From positions 20,894,001 through 20,958,000 of the forward strand of contig NC_083603.1 in assembly GCF_029168945.1 (NCBI RefSeq): a stretch of 64,000 nucleotides of DNA. The letters are read 5' to 3'. Below are positions 1 to 9,400 of the stretch, piece after piece; positions within the stretch are counted from its first letter, which is position 1; every line of letters begins with the position of its first letter. The DNA is from Cannabis sativa. Its lineage: Eukaryota; Streptophyta; Magnoliopsida; Rosales; Cannabaceae. The notes beneath the pieces are model-generated. The model searched no databases. It saw nothing but the letters and a program-made list of their open reading frames with translations, and was not told the origin of the DNA. Made by a program: the position numbers and the translations under genes.

Positions 1-697
1 GCTGTCAGTGAGGGTAAGACAACATATGAAACATAGAATGGGCCAACGTTTCTGCCAGTTTTACCTGAAATATTTTTAATATTAACCATTATAGCCCCCA
101 CTCTCTCAGTATTTGCCTTGGAAAATATGTACGGTGAATTAGTAATTACTATGTGCATATAATGCGAAATATTCCACAAGACCATGCCCTACTTTCTAGT
201 CAAAAAAAAAAAAGAAGGGGATGGTAAATAACAATCAATGTCATGTGGTGTGTGGTATAATTATAATAGTAGTGTAGTGGTCATCATGATCATCTGATGC
301 TCCACACGAGTGCCCAGGAATTTTGGGTATGGAGAAAATGACTGAACCAAAAGGCAAAATACATGTTCATATATATATATATATATACCCTTTACTGCAT
401 TGCATGCATCATTTTCTGTATCTTTTGTCAACTATAACATACCCAACGACTGACTGACCCTACTCGAGATTCCAAAAAGTATTGACTAATATTAACTGTA
501 AATTTCTCACAAGTCGTTGCTCTGCGGAGGGCTATATACTAATTGAATTATATGACAAATAATTTTCCATTTATTTATTAAATTTTAGTAATAAGATAAA
601 TTAAGGGGACACAATAAATTAATATTTTCATAAAGAGTGTTATTTGATAAAGCAAAGGAATTAGAATTTCTAATTAGTATTAAGAATAATTATATAA
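1..697. other. AT-rich noncoding flank
   Basis: I see no coding region, RNA gene or recognisable element here. There is a short (AT)n microsatellite at about 370-387 and AT-rich filler up to the left target duplication of the next element. The first 60 bases are less AT-rich and could be the edge of something cut by the window, but nothing identifies it. Confidence 0.6.
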
Positions 698-706
698 AAT
701 ATTATT

Positions 707-985
707 GAGTAATTTCTGGCAAAAATACTTAAGTTTTATCCCGAGTAGCAGATAAATACTCAAGTCGTATTTTTGGCGGTAAAAATACATTCCATCACAC
801 TTCTAGAACTTCCGTAGGTACCTCTCTGTTTTCTTCTAGGTATAGTGTCTACGTGTCATCCTTTTATTAGTCCACATCATTAATTTTTATTTTTCATTTT
901 AAAATTTATTAAAACTTATTTAATAATCATTTTAAAAAAAATATATATATTTAAAATGTATAAAAAAAATAAAAATAAAAATAAA
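707..985 (+). repeat. MULE terminal inverted repeat, left
   Basis: It begins GAGTAATTT and runs as a near match (about 90% by eye) to the reverse complement of 3083-3361. Similarity fades in the A/T-rich stretch near 985, so the inner edge is approximate. Confidence 0.85.
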
Positions 986-1110
986 TTCTGAAACCTAAAA
1001 AATTATTCTAAACCTAAATAATTATTTTTTTTTCTCATTTTTTTTAAATGGATTTTTCTTTTATTTCTTGTTCCACTCTTTTCTCTTTGAATTAAAAAGG
1101 AATTCCAACA

Positions 1111-2022
1111 ACTATTCATTGCCTGGTTTCTTGTTCGAATCTCCTCTACTTGTCCCAGATGCAATAGGAGTGTTGAAACAACTATTCATTGCCTGGTTTC
1201 TTGTTCGTTCACTGCGGTTTGTTGGAGATCAGTTGGTTTGTATGGAGGCAGCCCTGGTGATATATCTTTTGGGAGTTGGCTGCAAGATCGTTTTAACAAC
1301 TGGGATTTGAGGGAGAGGCAGATGGGGCCTATGCTTTGCTGGGCTATTTGGCAAGATAGGAACAACAAGGTGTGGAATGGGAAAACCAAGTCAGTCAAAA
1401 ATGTTATTGCTTTTGTAAATGGTGATCTTACAATGGACTTTTGCTCAAGGGAAAACTTTCACTCCCTCTTCTTTCTTGATTCATAGTGGAGAAGGGGATG
1501 AGCATTGGGGTGCGCCAGAGGTTAATAAACTCAAGATCAATGTGGATGCGGCAACATTTGCGGATCAAAATAAATTTGGGTACGATTGGGTTCGTTGCGA
1601 TTCTGGGGGCCACATCTTGCAGGCGAGAACGGGGTCTTGGGATGGTTGTGTTAATCTGGCTCTTGCTGAGGATCTTGGTGTGAAAGAGGTACTAAGCTGG
1701 ATAAAGGAGTCAAAGCTTTCTCATGTTACTATGGAATCGGATAGCCTCATAACAGTTTAAGCTTTCCGGAGCTCGGTGAATACTAATTCTCCTTTCGGTT
1801 GTTGCATTGCAGAATGCAAGAGAATAATTTCAGATTTTGAATCATGTTTGTTTACGTTTTGTTAAACGTTCTGCTAACCGTGTGGCTCATGGTCTTGCCT
1901 GAGTCTCATGGTTATATGCTGAGCGTAGTTATTCGGTGGACACTGTTCCGAATAACATTAGTGATGTAATTGCGCAAGAATTATTTTAAATAAAGTTATC
2001 AGCTGTTATTCAAAAAAAAAAA
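1111..2022 (+). mobile_element. 5'-truncated LINE (L1-type) inserted in the MULE
   Basis: The segment ends in a poly-A run (2012-2022) and is bracketed by the direct repeat GAATTCCAACA at 1100-1110 and 2023-2033, as expected for target-primed insertion of a 5'-truncated LINE. It contains the C-terminal part of ORF2, including an RNase H-like region. A direct repeat of about 30 bp near the 5' end (about 1108-1138 and 1177-1207) is probably a 5'-junction rearrangement. As it lies between the MULE TIRs and has its own target duplication, it arrived after the MULE. Confidence 0.8.
1238..1989 (+). pseudogene. LINE ORF2 C-terminus with RNase H domain, broken
   Basis: This is the remnant of a LINE reverse transcriptase polyprotein. 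About 1310-1400 encodes the segment just before the RNase H domain (WAIWQDRNNKVWNGK). From about 1530 comes the RVT_3-type RNase H start (KINVDAA), then the acidic MESDSLI segment near 1730, and near the end FVKRSANRVAHGLA, the typical closing motif. The frame changes between about 1430 and 1520, a TAA interrupts it at about 1758-1760, and it shifts again near 1850, so it is inactive. The last stop is at 1987-1989, a short 3' UTR before the poly-A. Plant L1 lineages with an archaeal-like RNase H are known; this matches that type. Confidence 0.75.
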
Positions 2023-2377
2023 GAATTCCAACATAAATTAAATTTATATTTTGAAACAAAACTAAAATCAAAAGTCTGAAGCAAACTTAAATTTTGAACA
2101 AACAAAATAAAAAAGAATAAAAGAAACCCAAATCTTCAATTATCCATCAATAATACAAAATTTATTTGATACCCTAAAACAAACCCAGAAATTTCCAAGA
2201 ATAGAAACTTTATACAGGATCCTAAATCAAAATATATTACAAATAAAATACAAATGCAACAACTGAAACTAAAACCCAGGTGAAGAACAAAGGTCAGACC
2301 TGTAAACAAACCCAGAATTAAAAACTCAAACCTAGAAATAGAACAAAGACCACAAATCCAAATGCCCGAATTCAAGC

Positions 2378-2600
2378 TCAAACCTGTAAACATTGAGGGA
2401 TTTTTTTAACAAAGGTCACATTCAGAGCTAAAGGAGAAGAACCCACAAATGACATACTAACTCTAAGAATTACTAACCCTGTCGATTCACATTCCAATAT
2501 GGTGGTCCTCTTCAGCTTGTCGATCCTCATTCCTAGCACGAAACTTGATAACCCTTTCAACCCCGCATGCTTCTGACTTCGATCCCGTGGTCACTCTCCG
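2378..2600 (-). other. possible captured 5' UTR/exon of a host gene
   Basis: Read on the minus strand, 2640-2380 starts with AAACCCTAAATCTCTC, a telo-box-like start common in plant 5' UTRs. A less AT-rich stretch follows, with an open frame of about 60 codons (first Met near 2560) that I do not recognise. It lies between the MULE TIRs, downstream of the splice donor of the neighbouring captured exon. It could be a second acquired fragment or the intron of the first. Function unknown. Confidence 0.35.
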
Positions 2601-2789
2601 GTAGATCTGAGTGATGAGAGATTTAGGGTTTTTAATTTTTTACAATTTGGATACAGAAAGAAAAAGGAAGAAAAAGAGGATAAGATGTGGTGAAATAGGG
2701 GTGTTGATGGTGAGAAACCAAACAAAGCTAGAGAAAACAAAAGAGAAACAATAGTGTAGCAAGTATGTGTGTGTGGGCTTATTACTTAC

Positions 2790-3021
2790 CAGTAGGGAAT
2801 GGGCTTATTACAGATGAAGTAGGAAAGTAAGAAGGGATAATGCCAAGAGGAAACCCATTTCCCAAGAAGGAGACTTGCTGTATTCTAATAGCTCCACTTG
2901 CTCGAGTAGCATCCATGGGGAATGGCTCACCTGGTACAGCCTTAGCGGAGCCTTCAAGGACTCGAGGCGTAGCCACGTCCAAATCCCAGAACGTCGAATC
3001 CATGGCTGTCCTCAGCCTCAT
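2790..3021 (-). pseudogene. captured host exon 1 (TGD4-like N-terminus?)
   Basis: An open frame of 77 codons starts at ATG 3021 and runs to a canonical splice donor, G/GTAAGT, with the intron starting at 2789. The protein contains FWDLDVATPRVLEGSAKAVP and later GNGFPLGIIPSYFP. This resembles, from memory, the N-terminus of TGD4 and its paralogue, plastid outer-envelope lipid-transfer proteins, but I cannot verify it. GC content is clearly above the surroundings. No downstream exons are present in the element. I infer exon capture by the MULE rather than a functional gene. Confidence 0.5.
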
Positions 3022-3082
3022 GTTTTGGAGGAGTTGGAAGTTTATGTGTATTTTAATTTTGTAATTTTTTTTAATTTAAAAA

Positions 3083-3361
3083 ATAAGTTTTATTTTTTTA
3101 TTTTTTATACATTTTAAATATATTATTTTAATTTTAAAATGATTTTTAAATATGTTTTAATGAATTTTAAAATGAAAAATAAAAATTTATGATGTGGACT
3201 AATAAAAGGGTGACACATGGACACTTATCTGGAAGAAAACGGACAGGTATCTACGGAAGTTCCAGAAGTGTGACGGAATGTATTTTTACCACCAAAAATA
3301 AGACTTGGGTATTTATCTGCTACTCGGGATAAAACTTAGGTATTTTTGCCGCAAATTACTC
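3083..3361 (-). repeat. MULE terminal inverted repeat, right
   Basis: Read on the minus strand from 3361 it begins GAGTAATTTGCGGC and follows the left arm base for base with scattered substitutions. The 9-bp duplication AATATTATT follows directly outside at 3362-3370. Confidence 0.85.
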
Positions 3362-3370
3362 AATATTATT

Positions 3371-3690
3371 TTTTTGTTTTTATAAAAACTTTACATTTTT
3401 ACGTTTAAAGGTTTTTTATTATACTTTTGCGGTATTTTATAAAAACAACATGAAAACAGCAAGAAAATTACATAAGTAATATGAAAATAACATTTAATAA
3501 CTAATATCAAAACAATAATAAAAACTAATATATAGATAACAAAAAATCAACAACAAATAATCTCCTACTAATGCTAGTTGGTACTGGAAGTTGCTTGTGC
3601 AAACAAAAGACAAAGACCTTGATGCTACAGCAGGATTTTCAGCAATTTTAATTTAATATAGTTGATATGTGTCTTAATTTTCAGCAATTC
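3371..3690. other. AT-rich noncoding spacer
   Basis: A-rich and T-rich sequence between the right target duplication of the MULE and a LINE scrap. I see no gene or repeat structure in it. Confidence 0.6.
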
Positions 3691-3701
3691 CTCCGAACCA
3701 A

Positions 3702-3884
3702 ACACCATATCTGAAGTACCATAGGAAGGATTTATCAGGTGTGATTAGCTGGATAAAAAATTGCTCAGCTACAAGATGGAGAGGCAAGGTTTTCTTATGT
3801 GCAGTAGCTGCTTTAGTATACAACATTTTGGAAGAGTCACAACAGTGCTTTTTGGGATCAAAAATTCAACTCTTTAGTGTTTAA
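3702..3884 (+). pseudogene. LINE ORF2 fragment (zf-RVT-like end)
   Basis: Sixty codons are open without a start and end at TAA 3882-3884. The translation has ISWIKNCSATRWRGKVF and then LCAVAALVYNILEES, resembling the segment after the reverse-transcriptase zinc-binding domain of plant LINEs (a WRGK..F, then VY.IW.ER pattern). No poly-A or target duplication could be assigned. It is a short relic. Confidence 0.5.
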
Positions 3885-4639
3885 TTTAATTGTGCATATT
3901 TCTGATAGAATAAAACACATGAATATACTTCACAAATTAGTAAACATGATCAAGATTGGGTGGGTTTGCTATATACAAGTATTGTAATTAATTTTTGAGC
4001 CGAGTTTTTTGTGAGTTGAGTTATAAAAAGTTGTATTTATTTTGTGTTTAATATAAAAAAAGTTGATTTATATATATAAAAAAAATAAATAAATTAATAA
4101 GAGTACATCATAAAAATATATTAAAAGAACGTATTTTTTGTAAATAAAATTATAAAAATAATAAAAATGTTTAAATTTCGTACAACCGTATTTTTTTAAT
4201 TTTTTTTATTACTTTTGTGTATTTGTGAAATAATCCCTAAATTAAACATATATTTATTATGTATTTTCTTAAAAGAATTTTTACATGAAAAATACAAATT
4301 GATACTTTCTTCACAAAAATACCTCCATAAGGTGTGAGCAACAATTTTTTCTTTAATGAGCTTTTATTTACCAAATACCACTCACACATATTCATTCATG
4401 TCAGCTCAAATATCAACTTTTCATTTTTTTTTCCTAGTTTTTCTTTCATTTTTCATTTCAAATTTAGCATTTAGTTTCTTTTTTTTTTTTTCTCAGTTTT
4501 TTTATTTCAAAAATACCTTCCAGCCATTACCCTTTCAAAACCCACAAAAATCACCTCACAGCCATAACATTCGCCATCTTCTTCTTCCAACTGCCTCCTT
4601 TATCAAATTTTTTTATGTATCTTATATTTCGTATATAAA
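3885..4639. other. AT-rich noncoding region
   Basis: T-rich sequence with runs of T and A. The open frame at 4356-4700 is low-complexity F/S/L-rich translation of T-rich DNA and is not supported as a gene. A TATA-like stretch lies just before 4640. Confidence 0.55.
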
Positions 4640-4889
4640 ATGGCTATTACCTGTGGCTCTACTTATCTATCTCCATTGTCAAAAAAAGCTTCAAAAATAG
4701 GTCATAAATTAGTTGCTAACAAGGCTAAAGAGAAAGGCCCAGTTATCAATGAAGAAGACTCTGATTTCGCTCTCCTCGTGGCTAAAGGTGGTCGTCGTCC
4801 AGTGAAGAAGAAGTCGAAGGTGTCTTTGCCTGAAAAAATTCCAACTCTGACAGCAAGAAGAGAAAGAAGGAAGCAGGGGACGTTCCTAA
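4640..4889 (+). pseudogene. basic N-terminal exon of a MULE-borne gene
   Basis: ATG at 4640 opens a lysine/arginine-rich frame with several nuclear-localisation-like clusters (KKKSK, RRERRK). It is followed near 4890 by a plausible donor (AAG/GTTTGT). It sits 0.55 kb upstream of a ULP1 C-terminal exon on the same strand, so it may be the first exon of a ULP1-like transposon gene that has lost its middle. I do not recognise this protein on its own. Confidence 0.4.
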
Positions 4890-5444
4890 GGTTTGTTTCT
4901 AGTTGCATTTTAGTTTTGCCCTAGCTCTGAATTGCATTTGTTTTTGTTTTTGGTTTGTTATATTCTTTTGCTTTCATTTTAGGGTTTAGTTTTTGTTGTT
5001 ATTTTTGTATTTTTATTATTTTTATTTTATGGGTTTTCATATATGTTAATATTTCCAAACATGTAATTAGTTTGTGTTTTGGATAGTTTGTTCTAATTTT
5101 GGGGTTTTTGATTTATGTAAATCTGTTCACATTTATTATTATTTTTTTGTATTTTTATGTCCATAGTTGGTATTAGGCCTAATTTTTAACAAATGTGTAT
5201 GGTTTAATATTTAGCTGTTTGTTTGTAGTATCGTAATAGGTATATTCTCATTTTTGTTTGGAAATATTTTCTTATTTCCCTGTTATCATTTAAATTTTTA
5301 ATTTGTTTTCATGAATGAGAATGTAAATTTCCTGTTTCTGATCATTACAAGTCAAGTAATTTTTATTTATGTTGTTGTATTTTAGTTGTTGATGTATTTC
5401 ATTATAGCCGATTTAACTATTTTAATTTATGTTTTATTACATAG
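4890..5444. other. presumed intron, T-rich
   Basis: T-rich sequence between a plausible donor near 4890 and the CATAG acceptor before 5445. No coding signal is seen. The T-richness on the plus strand fits a plant intron. Confidence 0.4.
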
Positions 5445-5580
5445 TGATTGCGTTGCTTTTGTTGTTGCATTTGCTGATTTCTTTATACACGGAACATATG
5501 TTCCACTGGATTTTGATATTGAAGTTATCGCACAAGGATTGTTGAGCTTTTGTTTACATATGGTAAAAGAAAAAAAATGA
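5445..5580 (+). pseudogene. ULP1-like cysteine protease C-terminal exon
   Basis: It starts after an ACATAG acceptor and ends at TGA 5578-5580. The 44 residues begin DCVAFVVAFADFFIHG, matching the C-terminal catalytic Asp-Cys region of plant ULP1/C48 desumoylating peptidases (normally DCG.F). The glycine after the Cys is replaced by Val here. No His-containing upstream catalytic exon is visible, so it is a fragment. Such domains are typical cargo of Kaonashi-type MULEs. Confidence 0.55.
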
Positions 5581-6195
5581 TGAAAATATTGATAGTGAGA
5601 ATGAGAAGTCTAAGACTTGATTATTTTAATGCTAGATCTTAAGACTTGGTTATTGATGTTATGGTTCTGTTGTTGTTTATTTTTTCTTTTTGTGTATGAA
5701 GTGGATATCAGATTGTTATCTTTGTTTGAGACAATGTATTATTTTTGGATTATAATGCATATGTTTTTGTGCATGTTTCTCGTTTATGCTAATATATAAA
5801 ATGTTTGATTCAGCTGTGGCATAACTTTTATTCAACATGTCTAATTATTATATCTATGAAAGTAATAGGAGAAATCACTTGAATCTTTTGAATCAATGTG
5901 TTATGTGTAACATTGGCTATACAACTATTATTCAACGGTTTGCGAACTCTTGAATAGCGAATATGCTAGTCAACATAATAAGAAAAGTTTTTTAAAATTC
6001 TAACTAATGTTTCAAATATGGTGTTGTTAATATTTTACGGTTTTGATGATATATTGGATCTGTCATTCAAATACAAAACAACTATTATGAAATTTTTTGA
6101 AAACCAATAATGTATTAAATGTATCAACAATGTATCAAAGTAACATTTCGACATGTAAAAGCTCACAAAAAAATTGAATAATTTAAATTAATGTT
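5581..6195. other. AT-rich region after the ULP1 exon
   Basis: No gene is recognisable. Translations from 5617-5799 are hydrophobic by-products of T-rich DNA. This may be 3' UTR and MULE interior. Confidence 0.5.
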
Positions 6196-6560
6196 TTCTC
6201 AATATCTAATTGTTTGGTTATGGCCTATCTTCTGGTTGTGACCTTTTTGGCCACATTTACTGTGCCAATTCTATTTTTTTATTTCCCATGCACCTAAAAA
6301 TCTTATTTTCCTTGGTATTTCAATTGCATTTGTGTGTTTTCTTGGTTGGATTCTAGCAACTGTGTCAGCTTGTGTATTAATTCATCATATTTACAATCAA
6401 TTGAGATGAATTTCTCACTAATTTCATAATTTTCTTATTTGATTCCTTCATCAAACTATCTCTTTTAAAATATGAGGAATGAAATTGCGTCTTTTTCCTG
6501 AGAGTATAAAGGTTTGAGTATTATAAGTCAACTTCAAGACAACTGTGATAAAACTATAAT
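6196..6560 (-). pseudogene. degraded MULE/FAR1-like transposase C-terminus
   Basis: On the minus strand near 6280-6230 a frame reads WHSKCGQKGHNQK, close to the CCHC zinc knuckle that ends MuDR/FAR1-type transposases (C..CG..GHN), with the first Cys changed to His. Upstream on the same strand are a basic proline-containing segment and a lysine/glutamate-rich segment, interrupted by stops. Together with the ULP1 exon it suggests a second, older MULE with tail-to-tail genes, as in the 8-19 kb element. Confidence 0.35.
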
Positions 6561-7560
6561 GCAACAATTATATCTGTTGCGAGCAAACTAGCATAAATCC
6601 ACAAAACAACTAATAATTCTACATATTTAATACAAACAAACATTACAACAATCGTGTTTAATCTGTTCAGGTCGTGTATTTGACAATTTTGAGCCCTATT
6701 TTTATAATACTATGATATTATAGTAGCAAAACCATTATTCAACTACGTGCAACTTAATTATAGCTATAAATATTAAATGTGAATGTGTATCTATAAGAAA
6801 CTATTTATGAGTATTTTTTTATCACTGATCGATAATTAATTGTACCTTAATAGTAATATGTGGAGAAATAACAGTTAGACCTTTGTAAACCAACTTTATA
6901 TCAACTAATTTAGTATATTAATAAAATTAAACATGTTATAAAAGTTTCTTTGAAGACATTTGTATTGTATTGACGATATGAAACACTTGCAAATATGATA
7001 AAATCTATTGTATCGTTATCAGTTTGTAATAAATAAATTATTAGAAAAGACTTGTTGCATTCTCAAACTCAAAAAATCGTTGAATAGTATATTGGGATCT
7101 AAGATTGAAAGTAGAAAAGAAAAAATATCTTACCTTGTTTCTTGGTCGATCTCGCATCGGATGGTGAAGACACTGCCACAACGTCACAACTACTTAATGA
7201 AGCAAATGACCAGTAAGTAACAAAAGAAAGTGGAAGCAGAGTTCCATGGTTTGATCCATCTCGTGACGGTGATCTCACTGTAAAAATTGTCGATCATGCA
7301 CAATAGTAGATTGTGAAAAGTGCAGACCTTAATTTAAAAAATTTGTCAACTCACTCAATTTGAAAATTTTGTCAAAATAGCCTTTTGACAAATTAAAATT
7401 TATAAAATAACATTACTTTTTTTTTCTTTTTTTATTACTTTTATTTTGTACAGGTGGCACCCAATTAATCTAAAAAATTAGATTATTATTAAATATGTGA
7501 GGTTTAAAACCTCATGAAACAAAAAAATAAATAAATCAATAAATAAAAACCCTAACTATA
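6561..7560. other. AT-rich noncoding region
   Basis: No gene is supported. The open frame at 7008-7220 shows no known motif. Candidate MULE filler or decayed intergenic DNA. Confidence 0.5.
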
Positions 7561-7567
7561 GAGAAGA

Positions 7568-7765
7568 ATGGTTTTCTTCTTCTTTTTCTCCTCTGCTTTC
7601 TTCTTCCTACTGGTAAGACCAAAAAGACCAGCCAATTTACCTTTCTTCATGGATGGTTACAAGTGCACGATTCTTCTTCTTCTCCTCCTCCTCCTCTTTC
7701 TTCTTCTTGTTGGCAAGACCAAAAGACTAGTCATTCTTCATGAATTGTCGCAAGTGGTTGCAGCC
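7568..7765 (+). repeat. two-copy CT-rich tandem duplication
   Basis: About 100 bp is repeated twice. Each copy has a (CTT)n/(CTC)n tract followed by GGTAAGACCAAAA or GGCAAGACCAAAA, then TTCTTCATG and a CAAGTG end. The open frame across it is a by-product of the pyrimidine tract. Confidence 0.6.
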
Positions 7766-7770
7766 AAAAA

Positions 7771-8087
7771 ATAAAAAATTTGGCAATCATTCCAGCAGAG
7801 ATAAACTCTAAATAATTTACTTGTATTTTCTCATGTCCCTTCTTGTTTTTTTTTTTTTTTAATCTTATTCACTTGTAGTCATTAATATTTTTCTTCTCTT
7901 AATCTCTTATTTGTAACAATTAATCTTTTAGAATTATAATGGAATCAATAAGTGATACATCAACCACAATACCCACACCACCCAATAAACATGAATAAAT
8001 AACATATGTATTTTATTATAGTCTTTTGGATTATAGTTTTGATTTTTGTAATTTTGTGGTTAAAAAGACCTTGGATTTGCTATGAAT
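7771..8087. other. AT-rich spacer
   Basis: No gene or repeat unit is recognised, only T-runs. It precedes the 91-bp array. Confidence 0.5.
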
Positions 8088-8475
8088 GACCATAAACGAT
8101 CTTGAATTTACACTACGCGACCATTATCGTCTTTTATGTTCTTCAACAAACTTCAAAGAACTTAAATTTTCTCTGAACGACCATAAACGACCTTGAATTT
8201 GCATTAAGCGACCATCATGGTCTTTTATGTTCTTCAACCAATCTAAAGAACTTGAATTTTCTTTGAATAACCATAATCGATCTTGAATTTACACTATGCG
8301 ACCATCATGGTCTTTTATGTTCTTCACCCAATTTCAAAGAATTTTAATATGCTCTAAACGACAATAAACAACCTTGAATTTACAATATGCGACCATCATG
8401 GTCTTTTATGTTCTTCAACCAACTTTAAAGAGCTTGAATTTACTCTGAACGATCATAAACGACCACTGAGGTCAC
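8088..8475 (+). repeat. 91-bp tandem repeat, four copies plus a partial
   Basis: Copies run 8088-8178, 8179-8268, 8269-8359 and 8360-8450, with a partial to 8475. Each starts with GACCATAAACGA or a variant, carries GCGACCATCATGGTC and ends TCTGAAC or similar. The GCGACC/GGTCGC motif recurs at 14.4-15.9 and 18.6-18.8 kb, which links this array to the MULE. Confidence 0.85.
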
Positions 8476-8673
8476 ACTGTCTATTTTTAATTTTTTTTAA
8501 TTATGTGCGACGACCATAAAGGTTGCATAGAATCGCACATGGTAGCACAGTCTATTTTGATACCATGTTTGACCCTATTCATTTAGTTAAATTTGTAATT
8601 TTTTCTTATAGTTTTTACATTTATATTTTTATCGTTATTTATTTTTTTTTTCATTTCACACATTATTATTGTA

Positions 8674-9400
8674 GATGTCCAAAATTATATTAACAACAGA
8701 ATTTTCATGTATATCTCGTGCCATTACTACTAATACAGCTGCAAAATCTAAAGTTACCATCGAATCCCCGCTGAGTGTAATAGGACAACAAAGTTTGACA
8801 GGACTATTTTTAAACATTACTCCCAATTGGATCGTCTCTTGGACCTCGACACTAAAGGGATTTTCCTAGGCACCTTAGTCAACCAGATAGTTTTGAGGAG
8901 GGTAGATTGTCAAAAGAAGGATGAGTTATGGTTTTTGATTAATGGAAAACCTGTGAGGTTTTCTCTCTAAGAATTTGTAATAGTAACAGGATTGTACACT
9001 AATGCTGGCCCAACAACTGAAGAAAAGGAGCTTGTTTCTTCTAAGAACAAGTTAAAGAAAAAGTACTTCAAGAACTCGATGTCTATTAAAATAAAGGATA
9101 TTAGCAGTGCTCTAGATAACATATTTAGAGAAGCAAAGACTATGGACAGAGTGAAATTGTGTTTTATCTATTTGCTCAGTGCATTTCTAATAATGGCAAG
9201 TCCTTCTTCGATAATAAATCTTGAATGGCTACAACTAGGGGATAATCTACAAATAATTGACAATTATTCTTGGGAGAAGTTGGCATATGAGAAAATAATA
9301 GAGCAAATCACAAAAAAAAAAAGATATGAAGAATAATCACTCTAAGAAGGATATTATGTGGAACCTCTTAGTTGTCCTTGGATATTTCTAATAAAAAATT
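8674..9400 (+). pseudogene. DUF1985-domain transposon gene, 5' part
   Basis: An intron-like TTGTAG precedes the ATG at 8675. The frame shifts near 8820-8860. From 8880 the translation reads LRRVDCQKKDELWFLINGKP and then VRFSL, the hallmark of DUF1985, before a TAA at 8968-8970 and the continuation EFVIVTGLY. A leucine-rich segment follows (about 9150-9230). A poly-A-like slip near 9310-9325 shifts the frame again. DUF1985 is almost always found in ULP1-like transposon proteins of unknown biochemical role. At least three lesions make it a pseudogene. It continues beyond the solo LTR inserted at 9472. Confidence 0.65.

Larger units (their letters stand above)
707..3361. mobile_element. Pack-MULE-like element (non-autonomous Mutator-like)
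   Basis: Two long terminal inverted repeats face each other at 707-985 and 3083-3361. They are flanked by a perfect 9-bp direct duplication, AATATTATT, at 698-706 and 3362-3370. A 9-bp duplication with long TIRs is the signature of Mutator-like elements. The interior has no transposase. It holds host-gene-like exon sequence on the minus strand (2790-3021 and perhaps 2378-2600) and a LINE 3' end inserted later (1111-2022). Family assignment follows established MULE features; calling it a Pack-MULE is inference from the captured exon. Confidence 0.85.

Noticed and set aside
4356..4700. 114-codon open frame rich in Phe, Ser and Leu
   Set aside because: It is the translation of T-rich low-complexity DNA with no domain, and the better-supported frame starts at 4640 inside it.
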